Shown one piece after another: positions 28,286 through 40,992 of a DNA stretch of 64,000 bases. The stretch spans positions 1 through 64,000 of the forward strand of contig NZ_NFOE01000013.1 of NCBI RefSeq assembly GCF_002179635.1, in the 5' to 3' direction. Under the pieces are notes generated by a model. It was not told the origin of the DNA. It did no database searches and saw only the letters and a program-made list of their open reading frames with translations. How positions within the stretch are numbered: position 1 is the stretch's first letter; each line of letters opens with the position of its first letter. The translations under genes were made by a program, and so were the position numbers. This DNA comes from Campylobacter jejuni. Its GTDB lineage: Bacteria; Campylobacterota; Campylobacteria; Campylobacterales; Campylobacteraceae.

Positions 28286-29107
28286 ATGATAAAAGCAAAA
28301 AAACATTTTGGACAAAATTTTTTATGTGATAAAAGCGTGGTAGATAAAATCATCCAAGCCATACCCAAAGATACTAAAAATATAGTTGAGATTGGGCCTG
28401 GCTTAGGTGATTTAACGCAAGAACTTTTGAAAATCCCACAAGCTCATATTAGAGCTTATGAGATTGATAAAGATTTGATTCCTATTTTAAATAAAAAATT
28501 TCAAAATGAGATTGAAGGTGGAAATTTTGAGCTTATCCATCAAAATGCAAGTGATGCTTTTGATCAAGGAAGTTTAAGCGATAAAGAGTACTTTTTAGTA
28601 GCAAATTTACCATATTATATTGCTACAAATTTGATTTTAAAAGCCCTAGAAGATCAAAATTGCCTTGGGCTTATAGTAATGGTGCAAAAAGAAGTAGCAC
28701 AGAAATTTTGTGCAAATGAAAAAGAAAGTAATTTTTCGGCTTTAGGGGTGCTTTGTGCATTAATATGTCAAAGACAAATGCTTTTTAATATACAGCCACA
28801 AAGCTTTAATCCTCCGCCAAAAGTTACTTCAGCTGTAATGAAGTTAATAAAAACCACTCATTATCAGCAAAAATGTGGAAATATAGAAGCTTTTAAAGAA
28901 TTTCTTAGAGCTTGTTTTCAAAATCCTAGAAAACAACTCTTATCTAATTTTAAAAATAAAAAAGAAAAAATTTTAAAAGCATTTGAAGCACTAAATCTCT
29001 CTTCTACCTCAAGAGCTCATGAAATTAGCGTTGATTCATACCTTAAAATTTATGACTATTTAAAGGATGACTATGAGCGAAGAAAACAAAACTCAAGAGC
29101 AAAATAA
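28286..29107 (+). CDS. ksgA: 16S rRNA dimethyladenosine transferase
   Basis: The 273-aa protein (RsmA) dimethylates A1518 and A1519 of 16S rRNA late in 30S assembly. AKKHFGQNFLCDKSVVDKI opens the protein, VEIGPGLGDLTQELL near residue 36 is the SAM motif, and NLPYYIATNLI near 105 is the NLPY catalytic motif. Its last 35 bases overlap the beginning of the RNase J gene in another frame, a long overlap that suggests coupling. Confidence 0.95.
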   Translation: MIKAKKHFGQNFLCDKSVVDKIIQAIPKDTKNIVEIGPGLGDLTQELLKIPQAHIRAYEIDKDLIPILNKKFQNEIEGGNFELIHQNASDAFDQGSLSDKEYFLVANLPYYIATNLILKALEDQNCLGLIVMVQKEVAQKFCANEKESNFSALGVLCALICQRQMLFNIQPQSFNPPPKVTSAVMKLIKTTHYQQKCGNIEAFKEFLRACFQNPRKQLLSNFKNKKEKILKAFEALNLSSTSRAHEISVDSYLKIYDYLKDDYERRKQNSRAK

Positions 29108-31031
29108 AACTAAAAGATTTAATAAATTTAGAAACAAAAGAAAAAAAGATTCACAAAATCAAGATCAAAATAGCGAAATTAAAAACGAAACAAAAGCAGA
29201 AAATACTCAAACTGAAGCTAGTGAAGAAAAAAAGAAAAAGAAAAAAAATAGAAATTTACCTTCTAAATTAAGTGGTAATGAAGAATGGCAAATAGAACTT
29301 GCCAAAAGCATAGAAGCTAATAAAATCATGCACGAGCTAAGACTTCACCCTTTAAAACACAACAACTCAAGCGAACATAAAATTCGTATTACGCCTTTAG
29401 GTGGGCTTGGAGAAATCGGTGGAAATATCACTGTTTTTGAAACCAACAACGATGCGATTATCGTTGATATAGGTATGAGTTTTCCAGATGGAACCATGCA
29501 TGGAGTAGATATTATCATACCTGATTTTGACTATGTAAGAAAGATTAAAAACAAAATTCGTGCTATCATCATCACTCATGCTCATGAAGATCACATCGGT
29601 GCTGTGCCGTATTTTTTCAAAGAATTTCAATTTCCTATCTACGCAACACCTTTAGCACTAGGTATGATTTCAAATAAATTTGAAGAGCATGGTTTAAAAG
29701 CTGAGCGTAAATGGTTTAGACCTATAACAAAAAGACAAATTTATGAAATAGGTGAGTTTAACTTAGAATGGATTCACATAACCCACTCTATCATCGATGC
29801 TTGTGCTTTAGCTATTAAAACTAAAGCAGGAACCATCATACACACTGGCGATTTTAAAATAGATCAAACACCAATTGATGGCTATCCAACGGATTTAAGT
29901 CGTTTAGCTCAATATGGCGAAGAAGGTGTGCTTTGTCTTTTAAGTGATAGTACAAACTCATATAAAGAAGGCTATACAAAAAGCGAAAGCTCTGTAGGAC
30001 CTACTTTTGATCAAATTTTTGCCAAAACTAAAGGCAGGGTAATCATGAGCACCTTTAGCTCTAATATCCACCGTGTATATCAAGCTATTAGCTATGGTTT
30101 AAAATACGGCAGAAAAGTGTGTGTTATAGGACGCTCTATGGAAAGAAATCTCTATACCACTATGGAACTTGGCTATATCAAACTTGATAGAAAAATTTTC
30201 ATTGATGCTGATGAAGTAAGCAAATATAAAGACAATGAAGTGCTAATTGTCACCACAGGAAGTCAAGGTGAGACTATGAGTGCTTTATATAGAATGGCAA
30301 CTGATGAGCATAAATTTATCAAAATCAAACCTAGCGATCAAGTTATCATTTCAGCTAAAGCAATACCAGGTAATGAAGCAAATGTTTCTGCTGTGCTTGA
30401 TTTTCTTTTAAAAGCAGGGGCTAAAGTAGCTTACCAAGAATTTAGCGAAATCCATGTAAGCGGACATGCTAGTATAGAAGAGCAAAAACTCATGCTAACT
30501 TTGGTAAAACCTAAATTTTTCTTACCAGTGCATGGAGAGTATAATCATATCAATAAACACAAAGAAACTGCTCTAAAATGTGGCATACCCGAAAGAAATA
30601 TCTACTTAATGAGTGATGGGGATCAAGTAGAGCTTTGCCAAAAATACATCAAACGTGTAAAAACAGTTAAAACAGGAAAAGTCTTTGTAGATAATCAAAT
30701 CAACAAACAAATCGCAGATGATGTAGTAATTGATAGACAAAAACTAGCAGATAGTGGCATAGTTGTCATCATTGCTCAGCTTGATAAAGCAAGTAAAACA
30801 CTGATTAATAAACCAAGAGTATTTAGTTATGGCTTGGTAGCTGATAAACAAGATGGAGCATTCTCAAAAGAAATGAGTGATGTTTTAAGTCAATTTTTCC
30901 CAAATGTAAAAGATGAAATTTTAGATAATCCAAAAGTTTTAGAAGCTCAAATTAGACAAGTACTAAGAAAGCATATTTTTAGAAAAATCAAAAAATATCC
31001 GACTATAGTACCAACTATTTTTGTGATGTAA
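29073..31031 (+). CDS. rnj: Ribonuclease J
   Basis: This metallo-beta-lactamase/beta-CASP RNase (about 652 aa) is the main 5'-end-dependent exo/endonuclease of epsilonproteobacteria. The zinc site HAHEDHIGAVPYF is near residue 166, HTGDFKIDQTP near 255, and SGHASIEEQK near 465 is in the beta-CASP region. The first 80 residues are Lys/Gln-rich and disordered, a feature of Helicobacter and Campylobacter RNase J. The ATG at 29073, five bases after AAAGGA, is better placed than the one at 29067. A strong 13-bp hairpin follows the stop. Confidence 0.93.
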   Translation: MSEENKTQEQNKTKRFNKFRNKRKKDSQNQDQNSEIKNETKAENTQTEASEEKKKKKKNRNLPSKLSGNEEWQIELAKSIEANKIMHELRLHPLKHNNSSEHKIRITPLGGLGEIGGNITVFETNNDAIIVDIGMSFPDGTMHGVDIIIPDFDYVRKIKNKIRAIIITHAHEDHIGAVPYFFKEFQFPIYATPLALGMISNKFEEHGLKAERKWFRPITKRQIYEIGEFNLEWIHITHSIIDACALAIKTKAGTIIHTGDFKIDQTPIDGYPTDLSRLAQYGEEGVLCLLSDSTNSYKEGYTKSESSVGPTFDQIFAKTKGRVIMSTFSSNIHRVYQAISYGLKYGRKVCVIGRSMERNLYTTMELGYIKLDRKIFIDADEVSKYKDNEVLIVTTGSQGETMSALYRMATDEHKFIKIKPSDQVIISAKAIPGNEANVSAVLDFLLKAGAKVAYQEFSEIHVSGHASIEEQKLMLTLVKPKFFLPVHGEYNHINKHKETALKCGIPERNIYLMSDGDQVELCQKYIKRVKTVKTGKVFVDNQINKQIADDVVIDRQKLADSGIVVIIAQLDKASKTLINKPRVFSYGLVADKQDGAFSKEMSDVLSQFFPNVKDEILDNPKVLEAQIRQVLRKHIFRKIKKYPTIVPTIFVM

Positions 31032-31037
31032 AACAAC

Positions 31038-31068
31038 AAGTAAAAGCTATTTTATATAGCTTTTACTT
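31038..31068 (+). terminator. Hairpin after RNase J
   Basis: AAGTAAAAGCTAT (31038-31050) pairs perfectly with 31056-31068 across a 5-base loop, followed by ATTTTGAG. This is a good terminator for ksgA-rnj. The restriction-modification gene begins only 17 bases later. Confidence 0.75.
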
Positions 31069-31085
31069 ATTTTGAGTTAAATTAT

Positions 31086-32237
31086 ATGATTAAAAACAAT
31101 ATTACAAATTCTGGTTTAAATAGATATTTAGGACAATTTTTTTCACCACAAATACTTGTAAATAAATGTATTTCACTTATACAAAATAAAGGTAGATTAT
31201 TAGAACCAAGTTGTGGTAATTTAGCTTTTAAAGAATGTTTAAACGATAATTCAATATTTATAGAAATAGATCCAAATTTAGTCGAAAATTCAAAAGTTTT
31301 AAATATGGATTTTTTCGATTATTCAATTAACGAAAAATTTGATACTATAATTGGGAATCCACCCTATGTAGATAATAAATTTTTAAATATAAAACACAAA
31401 ACAAATATAAAATGCGAAGCAAACCTATATCTTTATTTTATAGAAAAATGCTTTTATCACCTAAAAGAAGGCGGAGAATTAATATTCATTGTTCCAAGAG
31501 ATTTTATAAAATTAACTTCTGCTAGAAGCATCAATAAACTTCTTTTAGAAAATGGAACTATCACACATTTTTTTGACTATGGAGATGCTTCATTATTTAA
31601 AGAAGCTTGTCCCAATGTATGTATTTTTAGATACGAAAAAGGTAATTTTATATATAAAACACAAACATTTGATGGAGAAAAGTATCTATTAATTAACAAC
31701 GGAATTATATCTTTTAGCAGTATTTTAAACACAAAACCTTTAGGTGATTTTTTTGATATCAAGGTAGGAGCTGTAAGTGGTAAAGATGAATTATTTTTAC
31801 ATAAATTAGGAGATGAATTTGTTTGTTCTAAAACTGCAAAAACAGGGGAATTAAAAAAAATGATTTATCAAAAATATGATAAAGCTCTAGAAATTTATAA
31901 AGATGATTTAATGAAACGAGGTATAAAAAAATTTAATGAAAATAATTGGTGGACTTGGGGTAGAACCATAAATTTTAGAGAAAATGAACCTAGAATTTAT
32001 GTAAATTGTAAAACTAGAAATAAAAATCCTTTCTTTATAAATAAATGTAACAAATGGGATGGTTCTGTTTTAGCTCTTTTTCCAAAATTTTCTCTAGATT
32101 TAAATGAGATTACAAAAAAACTTAACTCTATAAATTGGGAAGAAATGGGTTTTGTAACAGGTGGAAGATATATTTTTGGTCAAAAATCTTTGAAGGAGGC
32201 TTTAATTGATGATAGAATATTTAGAGAATATTGTTAA
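31086..32237 (+). CDS. Type II N6-adenine DNA methyltransferase (TaqI-like)
   Basis: The 383-aa protein is a gamma-type N6-adenine methyltransferase. RYLGQFFSPQILVNKCI near residue 13 is motif X, LLEPSCGNLAFKE near 39 is the SAM motif, and TIIGNPPYVDNKF near 88 contains the NPPY catalytic motif. The C-terminal half would be the target-recognition domain; the site is unknown. No strong ribosome site precedes the ATG. It overlaps the putative restriction gene by 29 bases. The pair sits between rnj and an RsuA-type gene and is more AT-rich than both, pointing to acquisition. Confidence 0.88.
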   Translation: MIKNNITNSGLNRYLGQFFSPQILVNKCISLIQNKGRLLEPSCGNLAFKECLNDNSIFIEIDPNLVENSKVLNMDFFDYSINEKFDTIIGNPPYVDNKFLNIKHKTNIKCEANLYLYFIEKCFYHLKEGGELIFIVPRDFIKLTSARSINKLLLENGTITHFFDYGDASLFKEACPNVCIFRYEKGNFIYKTQTFDGEKYLLINNGIISFSSILNTKPLGDFFDIKVGAVSGKDELFLHKLGDEFVCSKTAKTGELKKMIYQKYDKALEIYKDDLMKRGIKKFNENNWWTWGRTINFRENEPRIYVNCKTRNKNPFFINKCNKWDGSVLALFPKFSLDLNEITKKLNSINWEEMGFVTGGRYIFGQKSLKEALIDDRIFREYC

Positions 32238-32835
32238 TTTTTTACAAAACAATCCTATTGTATTAGATAACAAGAACGAAGATGGTAGAATTAATTCTGC
32301 AACAAATGAAGATGAGATTCTAAAAACATTAAATCAAAACTTTAAAAATATAAAAAAACCATATATAAGATCTTGGTATGATTTTAGTATCATAGACAAA
32401 GAGGAAATCTATATCAATATTAAAATTTCAGATTTAGATAATAATGCTGCAGATAACTGCTCATCAAAATTAGGAATGGGTTATGCATTAAGTGGCATAA
32501 AAAATATGCCTATTTCATGGGATGCATTTCATAAAATGCTAGCTAAAGAGCTTAAGATTGGTTATGATTATTATTTTTTGGTAATTAATAAAAATAATAC
32601 TAAAGACTGTTTTTATACTTCTTTAAAAAGAATTCAATATTTAGTACCAAATGGAAATAATCTACCCTTTCAATGCGATTGGTCTAAAAATAGAAATTTT
32701 TCAAATAGAAGTGAGCTAGAATCAATAAAATATATTTTAGACATCTACTTACAAAGTTGGGATAAAAAAATAAAAGGCTATCCTTTTGAACTTAAAGAAA
32801 TGCTTATAAATAACAAAATTTTACATAATGAATGA
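32209..32835 (+). CDS. Putative type II restriction endonuclease
   Basis: I do not recognise this 208-aa protein by name. Its place overlapping the end of a methyltransferase gene, with a strong AAGGAGG site nine bases before the ATG at 32209, is that of a type II restriction enzyme. Residues about 54-73 read IRSWYDFSII then YINIKIS: an Asp58 followed by Asn70-Ile-Lys72, which could be a variant PD-(D/E)XK core with Asn in place of the second acid. That assignment is inference. Loss of the acid could also mean a weak or dead enzyme. Confidence 0.6.
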   Translation: MIEYLENIVNFLQNNPIVLDNKNEDGRINSATNEDEILKTLNQNFKNIKKPYIRSWYDFSIIDKEEIYINIKISDLDNNAADNCSSKLGMGYALSGIKNMPISWDAFHKMLAKELKIGYDYYFLVINKNNTKDCFYTSLKRIQYLVPNGNNLPFQCDWSKNRNFSNRSELESIKYILDIYLQSWDKKIKGYPFELKEMLINNKILHNE

Positions 32836-32856
32836 TAAAAAGAAAAAGGTAAAATT

Positions 32857-33618
32857 ATGAGAATTAATAAATTCATCTCACACAATAGCAAATATTCTCG
32901 CCGTGAGGCTGATGAGCTAATCAAGCAAGGTTTAGTAAAAATCAATAAAAAAACAGCCTTGCTAAGTGATAGTGTAAATGCTGAGGATAAAGTTTTTATC
33001 AATGGTAAAAAACTCCATAAGAAAACACAATTTTCAGTCATCATTTATCACAAACAAAAAGGTGAAATAGTTAGTAAAAAAGATGATAGAGGTAGAAAAA
33101 CTATCTATCATACTTTACCAAGACAATTTAGCACTTGGCTTAGTGTAGGAAGGCTTGACTTTGCAAGTGAGGGATTGCTTTTATTAACTGATTCGCCTGT
33201 GATAGCAGATGCGCTTATGCATAGTGATTTAGAAAGAGAATATTACTTAAAAGTAAAAGGTAATATAGATAAAAATGTCATCGAAGCTATGCAAAATGGC
33301 TTAGAAATTCAAAATGAAAAAAAAGGGGCTCACGCTAAAACTAAAATAACCTCAATGAGTTTTGCTCCATTTTTAGGCTTTGAAATTTTTGGCTCAAGCG
33401 GTGGCTATACGAAACTAAAAGTAATCATTAATGAAGGCAAAAATAGAGAGCTAAGACGCTTTTTTGGACATTTTGATTTAGAAGTGATGGATCTTAAAAG
33501 AGTGGCATTTGGAGCATTAGATCTTGGCATGTTAAAAGCTGGCAAATATCGTTATTTGGAAAATGGCGAGTACGAAAAACTACGTGATTTTTTAAAAACA
33601 AATGATATTAGGTATTAA
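32857..33618 (+). CDS. RsuA/RluB-family pseudouridine synthase
   Basis: The 253-aa protein has an N-terminal S4 RNA-binding domain (MRINKFISHNSKYSRREADELI) and an RsuA-type catalytic domain with VGRLDFASEGLLLLT near residue 96 containing the catalytic Asp, and EGKNRELRRFF near 195. It modifies a single uridine in rRNA. It corresponds to Cj1709c, which in C. jejuni lies next to the RNase J gene, so the restriction pair has been inserted between them. Confidence 0.9.
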   Translation: MRINKFISHNSKYSRREADELIKQGLVKINKKTALLSDSVNAEDKVFINGKKLHKKTQFSVIIYHKQKGEIVSKKDDRGRKTIYHTLPRQFSTWLSVGRLDFASEGLLLLTDSPVIADALMHSDLEREYYLKVKGNIDKNVIEAMQNGLEIQNEKKGAHAKTKITSMSFAPFLGFEIFGSSGGYTKLKVIINEGKNRELRRFFGHFDLEVMDLKRVAFGALDLGMLKAGKYRYLENGEYEKLRDFLKTNDIRY

Positions 33619-33668
33619 ATTAATACTTTAAAAATACTTAAATTAATTAAAATTTAATTTTAATTTTG

Positions 33669-33674
33669 TATAAT
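33669..33674 (+). promoter_or_regulatory. -10 box of rpsT
   Basis: TATAAT lies 32 bases before the rpsT ATG within a strongly AT-rich, T-rich upstream stretch typical of strong Campylobacter promoters. Confidence 0.6.
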
Positions 33675-33706
33675 TAGCAATTTAATTTATATAAAAAAGG
33701 AAAATT

Positions 33707-33970
33707 ATGGCAAACCATAAATCTGCTGAAAAAAGAGCAAGACAAACTATCAAAAGAACTGAAAGAAATAGATTTTATAGAACAAGATTAAAAAACATTA
33801 CAAAAGCGGTTCGCGAAGCAGCAGCAAATAACGATAAAGAAGCTGCACAAAATGCATTAAAAGTAGCTAATAAAAGCATTCACGCTATGGTAAGTCGTGG
33901 ATTTTTGAAAAAACAAACTGCATCACGCCGTGTTAGCAGATTAGCATTATTGGTAAATAAATTAGCATAA
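33707..33970 (+). CDS. rpsT: 30S ribosomal protein S20
   Basis: The 87-aa protein is full-length S20: [20 protein letters not shown] at the N-terminus and [21 protein letters not shown] near the C-terminus. AAAAAAGGAAAATT precedes the ATG. It lies 6 bases before prfA, the same pair as Cj1611-Cj1612. Confidence 0.97.
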   Translation: MANHKSAEKRARQTIKRTERNRFYRTRLKNITKAVREAAANNDKEAAQNALKVANKSIHAMVSRGFLKKQTASRRVSRLALLVNKLA

Positions 33971-33976
33971 TTTTTA

Positions 33977-35044
33977 ATGTTAGCTGATAAACTCAAACCT
34001 TTTTTAGCACGCTTTGATGAGTTAAACACTCTTCTTAGCGATGTTAATATCTCTAATGATATTTCTAAAATGACAGCTCTATCTAAAGAGCAAAAAAATT
34101 TAGAACCCATAGTAGAAAAAGCAAAAGAATACCTCAAAACCTTAGATGATATAGAAGAAAACAAACTTCTTTTATCTGATCCTGAACTAGGCGAACTTGC
34201 AAAAGAAGAACTTAAAAATCTCGAAGCTTTAAAGCCACAACTTGAAGAAGAATTAAAAATTCTTTTACTACCTAAAGATCCAAACGATGATAAAAATATT
34301 TTTTTAGAAATTCGCGCAGGCACAGGTGGCGATGAAGCTTCTTTGTTTGTTGGGGACTTAGTAAAAGCTTATATACGCTATGCAGAAAATCGTGATTACA
34401 AATATGAAATTGTAAGTTCAAGTGAAGGTAGCGTAGGTGGATTTAAAGAAATTATCATTCTTATCAAAGGAAATGGAGCTTATTCAAGGCTAAAATACGA
34501 AGGTGGCACACATAGAGTTCAAAGAGTACCTGAAACAGAATCTCAAGGTAGAGTTCATACTTCAGCTATTACAGTGGCTATTATGCCTGAAGTTGATGAT
34601 GTTGAAATTCAAATCAATCCAAATGATTTAAAAATCGATGTAATGCGTAGTAGCGGTCATGGTGGTCAAAGCGTAAATACCACAGATAGTGCTGTGAGAA
34701 TCACTCACATTCCAACAGGTATAGTTGTAGTAAATCAAGATGGTAAAAGCCAACATAAAAACAAAGAAAGCGCCATGAAAGTCTTAAAAGCAAGACTTTT
34801 TGAAATGCAAGAACAAGAACGCTTAGCTAAAGAAAGTGAGGCAAGAAAATCACAAGTTGGAAGTGGCGATAGAAGTGAACGCATACGCACTTATAATTTC
34901 CCTCAAAATAGAATTAGTGATCATAGAATAAATCTTACTTTATATAGACTTGATGCGATTTTAGAAGGCGGGCTTTTTGATGAAATCATCGAGCCATTAA
35001 TCGCTTATTATCAAGCAGAAGCTTTAAAACAAGAAAATTTATAA
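33977..35044 (+). CDS. prfA: Peptide chain release factor 1
   Basis: The 355-aa RF-1 terminates translation at UAA and UAG. The catalytic GGQ is in [17 protein letters not shown] near residue 226, and the codon-recognition region has [13 protein letters not shown] near 186, with the family PxT-like element just before it. Length is standard. It follows rpsT by 6 bases and is convergent with the transglycosylase gene. Confidence 0.96.
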   Translation: MLADKLKPFLARFDELNTLLSDVNISNDISKMTALSKEQKNLEPIVEKAKEYLKTLDDIEENKLLLSDPELGELAKEELKNLEALKPQLEEELKILLLPKDPNDDKNIFLEIRAGTGGDEASLFVGDLVKAYIRYAENRDYKYEIVSSSEGSVGGFKEIIILIKGNGAYSRLKYEGGTHRVQRVPETESQGRVHTSAITVAIMPEVDDVEIQINPNDLKIDVMRSSGHGGQSVNTTDSAVRITHIPTGIVVVNQDGKSQHKNKESAMKVLKARLFEMQEQERLAKESEARKSQVGSGDRSERIRTYNFPQNRISDHRINLTLYRLDAILEGGLFDEIIEPLIAYYQAEALKQENL

Positions 35045-35053
35045 TTTCTTGTT

Positions 35054-35632
35054 TTAATTATTGCTTGCTAGTAAAACTCTATATTGTTCTTTATCTACAT
35101 TTATCAAAAGAGAAGCAAGCTTAAAGGCTCTAAATTTTTCCATTACAAAAAGATCTTTACTGTCCTTTAAAACTATAGCAACTAAATTTTTCATTACTTT
35201 ATCAAGCCAAATATTTTTATATTTATCATTTGCTGAATGGTATCTTCCAATGGCATTCCAACTAAAACCATGCTTTTGTATAATCTCATGAAGCAATCTT
35301 GCTGCTGTGTCAATATTTACACTAGATTTTACAATCTCTTTTTCACCAATTCCATAGCGTTTTAAATGAATACTATTAATTTGCATTAAACCATAATCTC
35401 TTGTTTGATTTTTATTTTTACCGATGATATTATGCTTATATGCAGCATTTTCTGTTAAAGCTATAGCCTTAAGTAAAGCCATGGGTATATTATATTTTCT
35501 AGCTGCAGCTTTAAAATCCCTGTCGTATTTATAAAAATTTTCAGGTATATAAGTATCGCCTATAAAAATTTTTGTATCAAAAGCAAAAGTAAAATTAAAA
35601 AACACTGCTAATAATAAAATCTTTTTTAACAT
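35054..35632 (-). CDS. Lytic transglycosylase, SLT domain
   Basis: The 192-aa protein has a signal peptide (MLKKILLLAVFFNFTFAF) and a single SLT domain that cleaves peptidoglycan. The catalytic Glu is in KAIALTENAAYKHN near residue 60, with YGLMQINSIHLKRYG near 88 and AIGRYHSANDKYKNIW near 137. It is much shorter than Slt70 and resembles the VirB1-like small transglycosylases used to open the wall for secretion or pilus machinery. No secretion genes are nearby, so it may act in general wall turnover. Confidence 0.85.
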   Translation of the reverse strand: MLKKILLLAVFFNFTFAFDTKIFIGDTYIPENFYKYDRDFKAAARKYNIPMALLKAIALTENAAYKHNIIGKNKNQTRDYGLMQINSIHLKRYGIGEKEIVKSSVNIDTAARLLHEIIQKHGFSWNAIGRYHSANDKYKNIWLDKVMKNLVAIVLKDSKDLFVMEKFRAFKLASLLINVDKEQYRVLLASNN

Positions 35633-35700
35633 TTTACTCCTTTGTAGTATTTATGCTATAGCAAATTTATAAATAAAAAATATGTGAATAAGTTAATAAA

Positions 35701-38908
<3,208 letters not shown>

Positions 38909-38998
38909 TTATTTCTTTTTTTGAAATTATAACGAATAAAAAATTTTATTTTTATAAACATTTGTGTAAAATTCAATTATTTTTGAAGGAATTTTTCG

Positions 38999-39631
38999 AT
39001 GAAAGTCACATTATTAAATCATACTCCACTTTCTGTATGCTCTCATGCAACAAGAACATGTTGGCAAAGTTTTGACAAAGGCGATTGTGGTGGCGAAAAA
39101 GATAAAGAATTAATCGATCGAGTGGGAAATAAATTCAAACATGCTTCAACCTTAGAGCATTTAAACTATACTTTTTATATACAAGGTATTTCAAGAGCAT
39201 GCTTACAAGAAGTTGCAAGACACCGCCACACCAGTCCTAGTGTCAAAAGCACAAGATATACTTTAAAAGAACTAAGAAATGAAAGTGAATTTAAAGAAAA
39301 TGACTTTGAAAATGCTAAAAGATACTTGGTATTAACCGGAAATGAAGTGGTAGATAATGCAAGTATCAAAGCTTTAGAAAATCTGCGTTTGATTTTACAA
39401 AATAGTATTAGTTTAGACATAGCAAAATACTGCTTACCAGAAAGCTATAAAACAGAATTAACTTTAACTATTAATGCAAGAAGTTTGCAAAATTTTATTA
39501 CTCTAAGAAGCTCAAAATCAGCCCTTTGGGAGATAAGACAACTCGCAAATGCTTTATTTGAAAACTTACCTGAGGAACATCAATTTATTTTTAAACATTG
39601 TGTTTATCAAGAAGAAAATTCCCAAGATTGA
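38999..39631 (+). CDS. thyX: Flavin-dependent thymidylate synthase
   Basis: The 210-aa ThyX makes dTMP from dUMP using FAD and methylene-tetrahydrofolate. The family motif RHRxxS is seen as ARHRHTSPSVKSTRY near residue 75, and QNFITLRSSKSALWEIRQLA near 163 is the C-terminal substrate region. It replaces ThyA in Campylobacter. The stop codon lies inside a strong hairpin that serves as terminator. Confidence 0.95.
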   Translation: MKVTLLNHTPLSVCSHATRTCWQSFDKGDCGGEKDKELIDRVGNKFKHASTLEHLNYTFYIQGISRACLQEVARHRHTSPSVKSTRYTLKELRNESEFKENDFENAKRYLVLTGNEVVDNASIKALENLRLILQNSISLDIAKYCLPESYKTELTLTINARSLQNFITLRSSKSALWEIRQLANALFENLPEEHQFIFKHCVYQEENSQD

Positions 39632-39643
39632 TTGGGAATTTTT
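39615..39643 (+). terminator. Terminator of thyX
   Basis: AAAATTCCCAA (39615-39625) pairs with TTGGGAATTTT (39632-39642) over a 6-base loop and ends in a T run. The stem includes the last codons of thyX. Because the stem is flanked by A on one side and T on the other, it can also stop the converging PhnA-like transcript. Confidence 0.75.
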
Positions 39644-39645
39644 AC

Positions 39646-39855
39646 TTATATTTTTTTAAGAAATTCAGTTTTTAAAACAATCACACCAAATTTATCTACC
39701 TTAGCTTCAATTTCAGTGTCTTTGTTTGTAAGCTTAATATTTTTTATAGTCGTGCCACGCTTTAAAGTAGTACTTGCGCCTTTAACCTTTAAATCTTTAA
39801 CAACACTTACACTATCACCTGCATTAAGTTCAGTTCCATTTGCATCTTTTGGCAT
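39646..39855 (-). CDS. PhnA-like (YjdM) domain protein
   Basis: The 69-aa protein matches the C-terminal domain of the PhnA/YjdM family (DANGTELNAGDSVSVVKDLKVKG), a small SH3-like beta barrel. The zinc-ribbon half of longer members is absent. The old name linking it to phosphonate use is not supported by function, and no phosphonate genes are nearby. It begins 9 bases after the outer-membrane protein gene and is probably its operon partner. Confidence 0.8.
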   Translation of the reverse strand: MPKDANGTELNAGDSVSVVKDLKVKGASTTLKRGTTIKNIKLTNKDTEIEAKVDKFGVIVLKTEFLKKI

Positions 39856-39864
39856 ATATTCTCC

Positions 39865-40506
39865 TTAGAATTTATAAGTATATCCTAGATATAAACCATA
39901 ATTTGTTTGTTTAGGATCATAAAAATTTGATGAATTAGTAGTGCTGAAATTTCTTGTATTGTAATGAGTTTGTTCAGCTTTAAAACCAAACTCAATTTCA
40001 TTTGCTTGATTTAACTCATACAAAGCACCGATTTTTGCCCCATACGTATAACCATCAAAGTCTTGAGATAAAGATAAGAAACTTGTTTTTAAAGTCATAT
40101 CCGTTCTTGCATAACCGCCATATACACCTAAAACTGCTCTTGTTTTTTCAAAGATTTTTGGAGTAAAATCATAACCAAGCAAAAACTTATGTGTAGTAAA
40201 TTCTCCATCAATTTTTAATCTTGTGGTGTTGATTACATCACTAAATTCACTTGAATAATTATAAGCACCATAAAGTCTATGATTTTCACTAAAACGATAA
40301 CCTATTCTTAAACCAAAAACAGGAACATCGCCTTCTAAATCACCATTGATTTTTTTATTATTTTTAGTATGTTCAAAATCAGATTTTACCTTAGTATGAA
40401 ACCATCCTGCATCAATACCTAAAAGCAAACCTGAATTTTCATCTGCTAAAGCCAAATTTGAAATCAAAGCCACACTTGCAACTAAAGAAAATAATTTTAA
40501 TTTCAT
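39865..40506 (-). CDS. Outer-membrane beta-barrel protein
   Basis: This 213-aa protein has a signal peptide (KLFSLVASVALISNLALA) and alternating amphipathic strands, with repeated Gly-Tyr patterns (FGLRIGYRFSE, LGVYGGYARTD, YGLYLGYTYKF). It ends in Phe, the usual outer-membrane insertion signal. The size suggests an eight-strand OmpA-like barrel without a peptidoglycan domain. Function is unknown. It is followed by the PhnA-like gene and preceded by AAGGAGTAAAAT. Confidence 0.75.
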   Translation of the reverse strand: MKLKLFSLVASVALISNLALADENSGLLLGIDAGWFHTKVKSDFEHTKNNKKINGDLEGDVPVFGLRIGYRFSENHRLYGAYNYSSEFSDVINTTRLKIDGEFTTHKFLLGYDFTPKIFEKTRAVLGVYGGYARTDMTLKTSFLSLSQDFDGYTYGAKIGALYELNQANEIEFGFKAEQTHYNTRNFSTTNSSNFYDPKQTNYGLYLGYTYKF

Positions 40507-40558
40507 ATTTTACTCCTTAAAATAAGACTTAATATATCTTTTTATTTTTAATAAAAAT

Positions 40559-40945
40559 TTAATTTTGTGGCACTACTAAATCAGATCTGCATTCAATCAC
40601 AGTATGCACATTACCACGAGGATTAAAATCGCCTACTACTTTTATCCATTTTGGATCAAGTTTTTCTTTTAAAGTATTATAAATTTCATTAATACTTGCT
40701 TCATGCGAAACATTTCTATACATAAAGGTATTGATATAAAGTTTGATTGCTTTAAGTTCTACTACTAATTTATTTGGAATGTATTCTAAGTAAATTGTAG
40801 CAAAATCAGGATACCCGCTACGCGGACAACAACACATAAATTCAGGTAAAGTGATTTTAACCACATAATCATTTTTTGCATCATTTGGCCAAACTTCCAT
40901 ATTTTCTACACTAAATTCTTTGATTTCTTTTTCACCATATCGCAT
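40559..40945 (-). CDS. queF: NADPH-dependent 7-cyano-7-deazaguanine reductase
   Basis: The 128-aa short-form QueF reduces preQ0 to preQ1 in queuosine synthesis. The catalytic Cys is in MCCCPRSGYPDFATIYLEY near residue 38, and the substrate-binding element NVSHEASINEIY near 80 with ECRSD at the C-terminus completes the fold. It matches Cj1724c. It lies just downstream of ureH in the same direction, 47 bases away, and may receive read-through from the urease operon. Confidence 0.93.
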   Translation of the reverse strand: MRYGEKEIKEFSVENMEVWPNDAKNDYVVKITLPEFMCCCPRSGYPDFATIYLEYIPNKLVVELKAIKLYINTFMYRNVSHEASINEIYNTLKEKLDPKWIKVVGDFNPRGNVHTVIECRSDLVVPQN

Positions 40946-40992
40946 TTATAATCCTTAATTTGTTTTTAAAACTTTTATAATACCACAATATT

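Noticed and set aside
39646-39855. Phosphonate utilisation gene based on the PhnA name
   Set aside because: Only the small C-terminal domain is present, no phosphonate genes are nearby, and the historic name does not reflect function.
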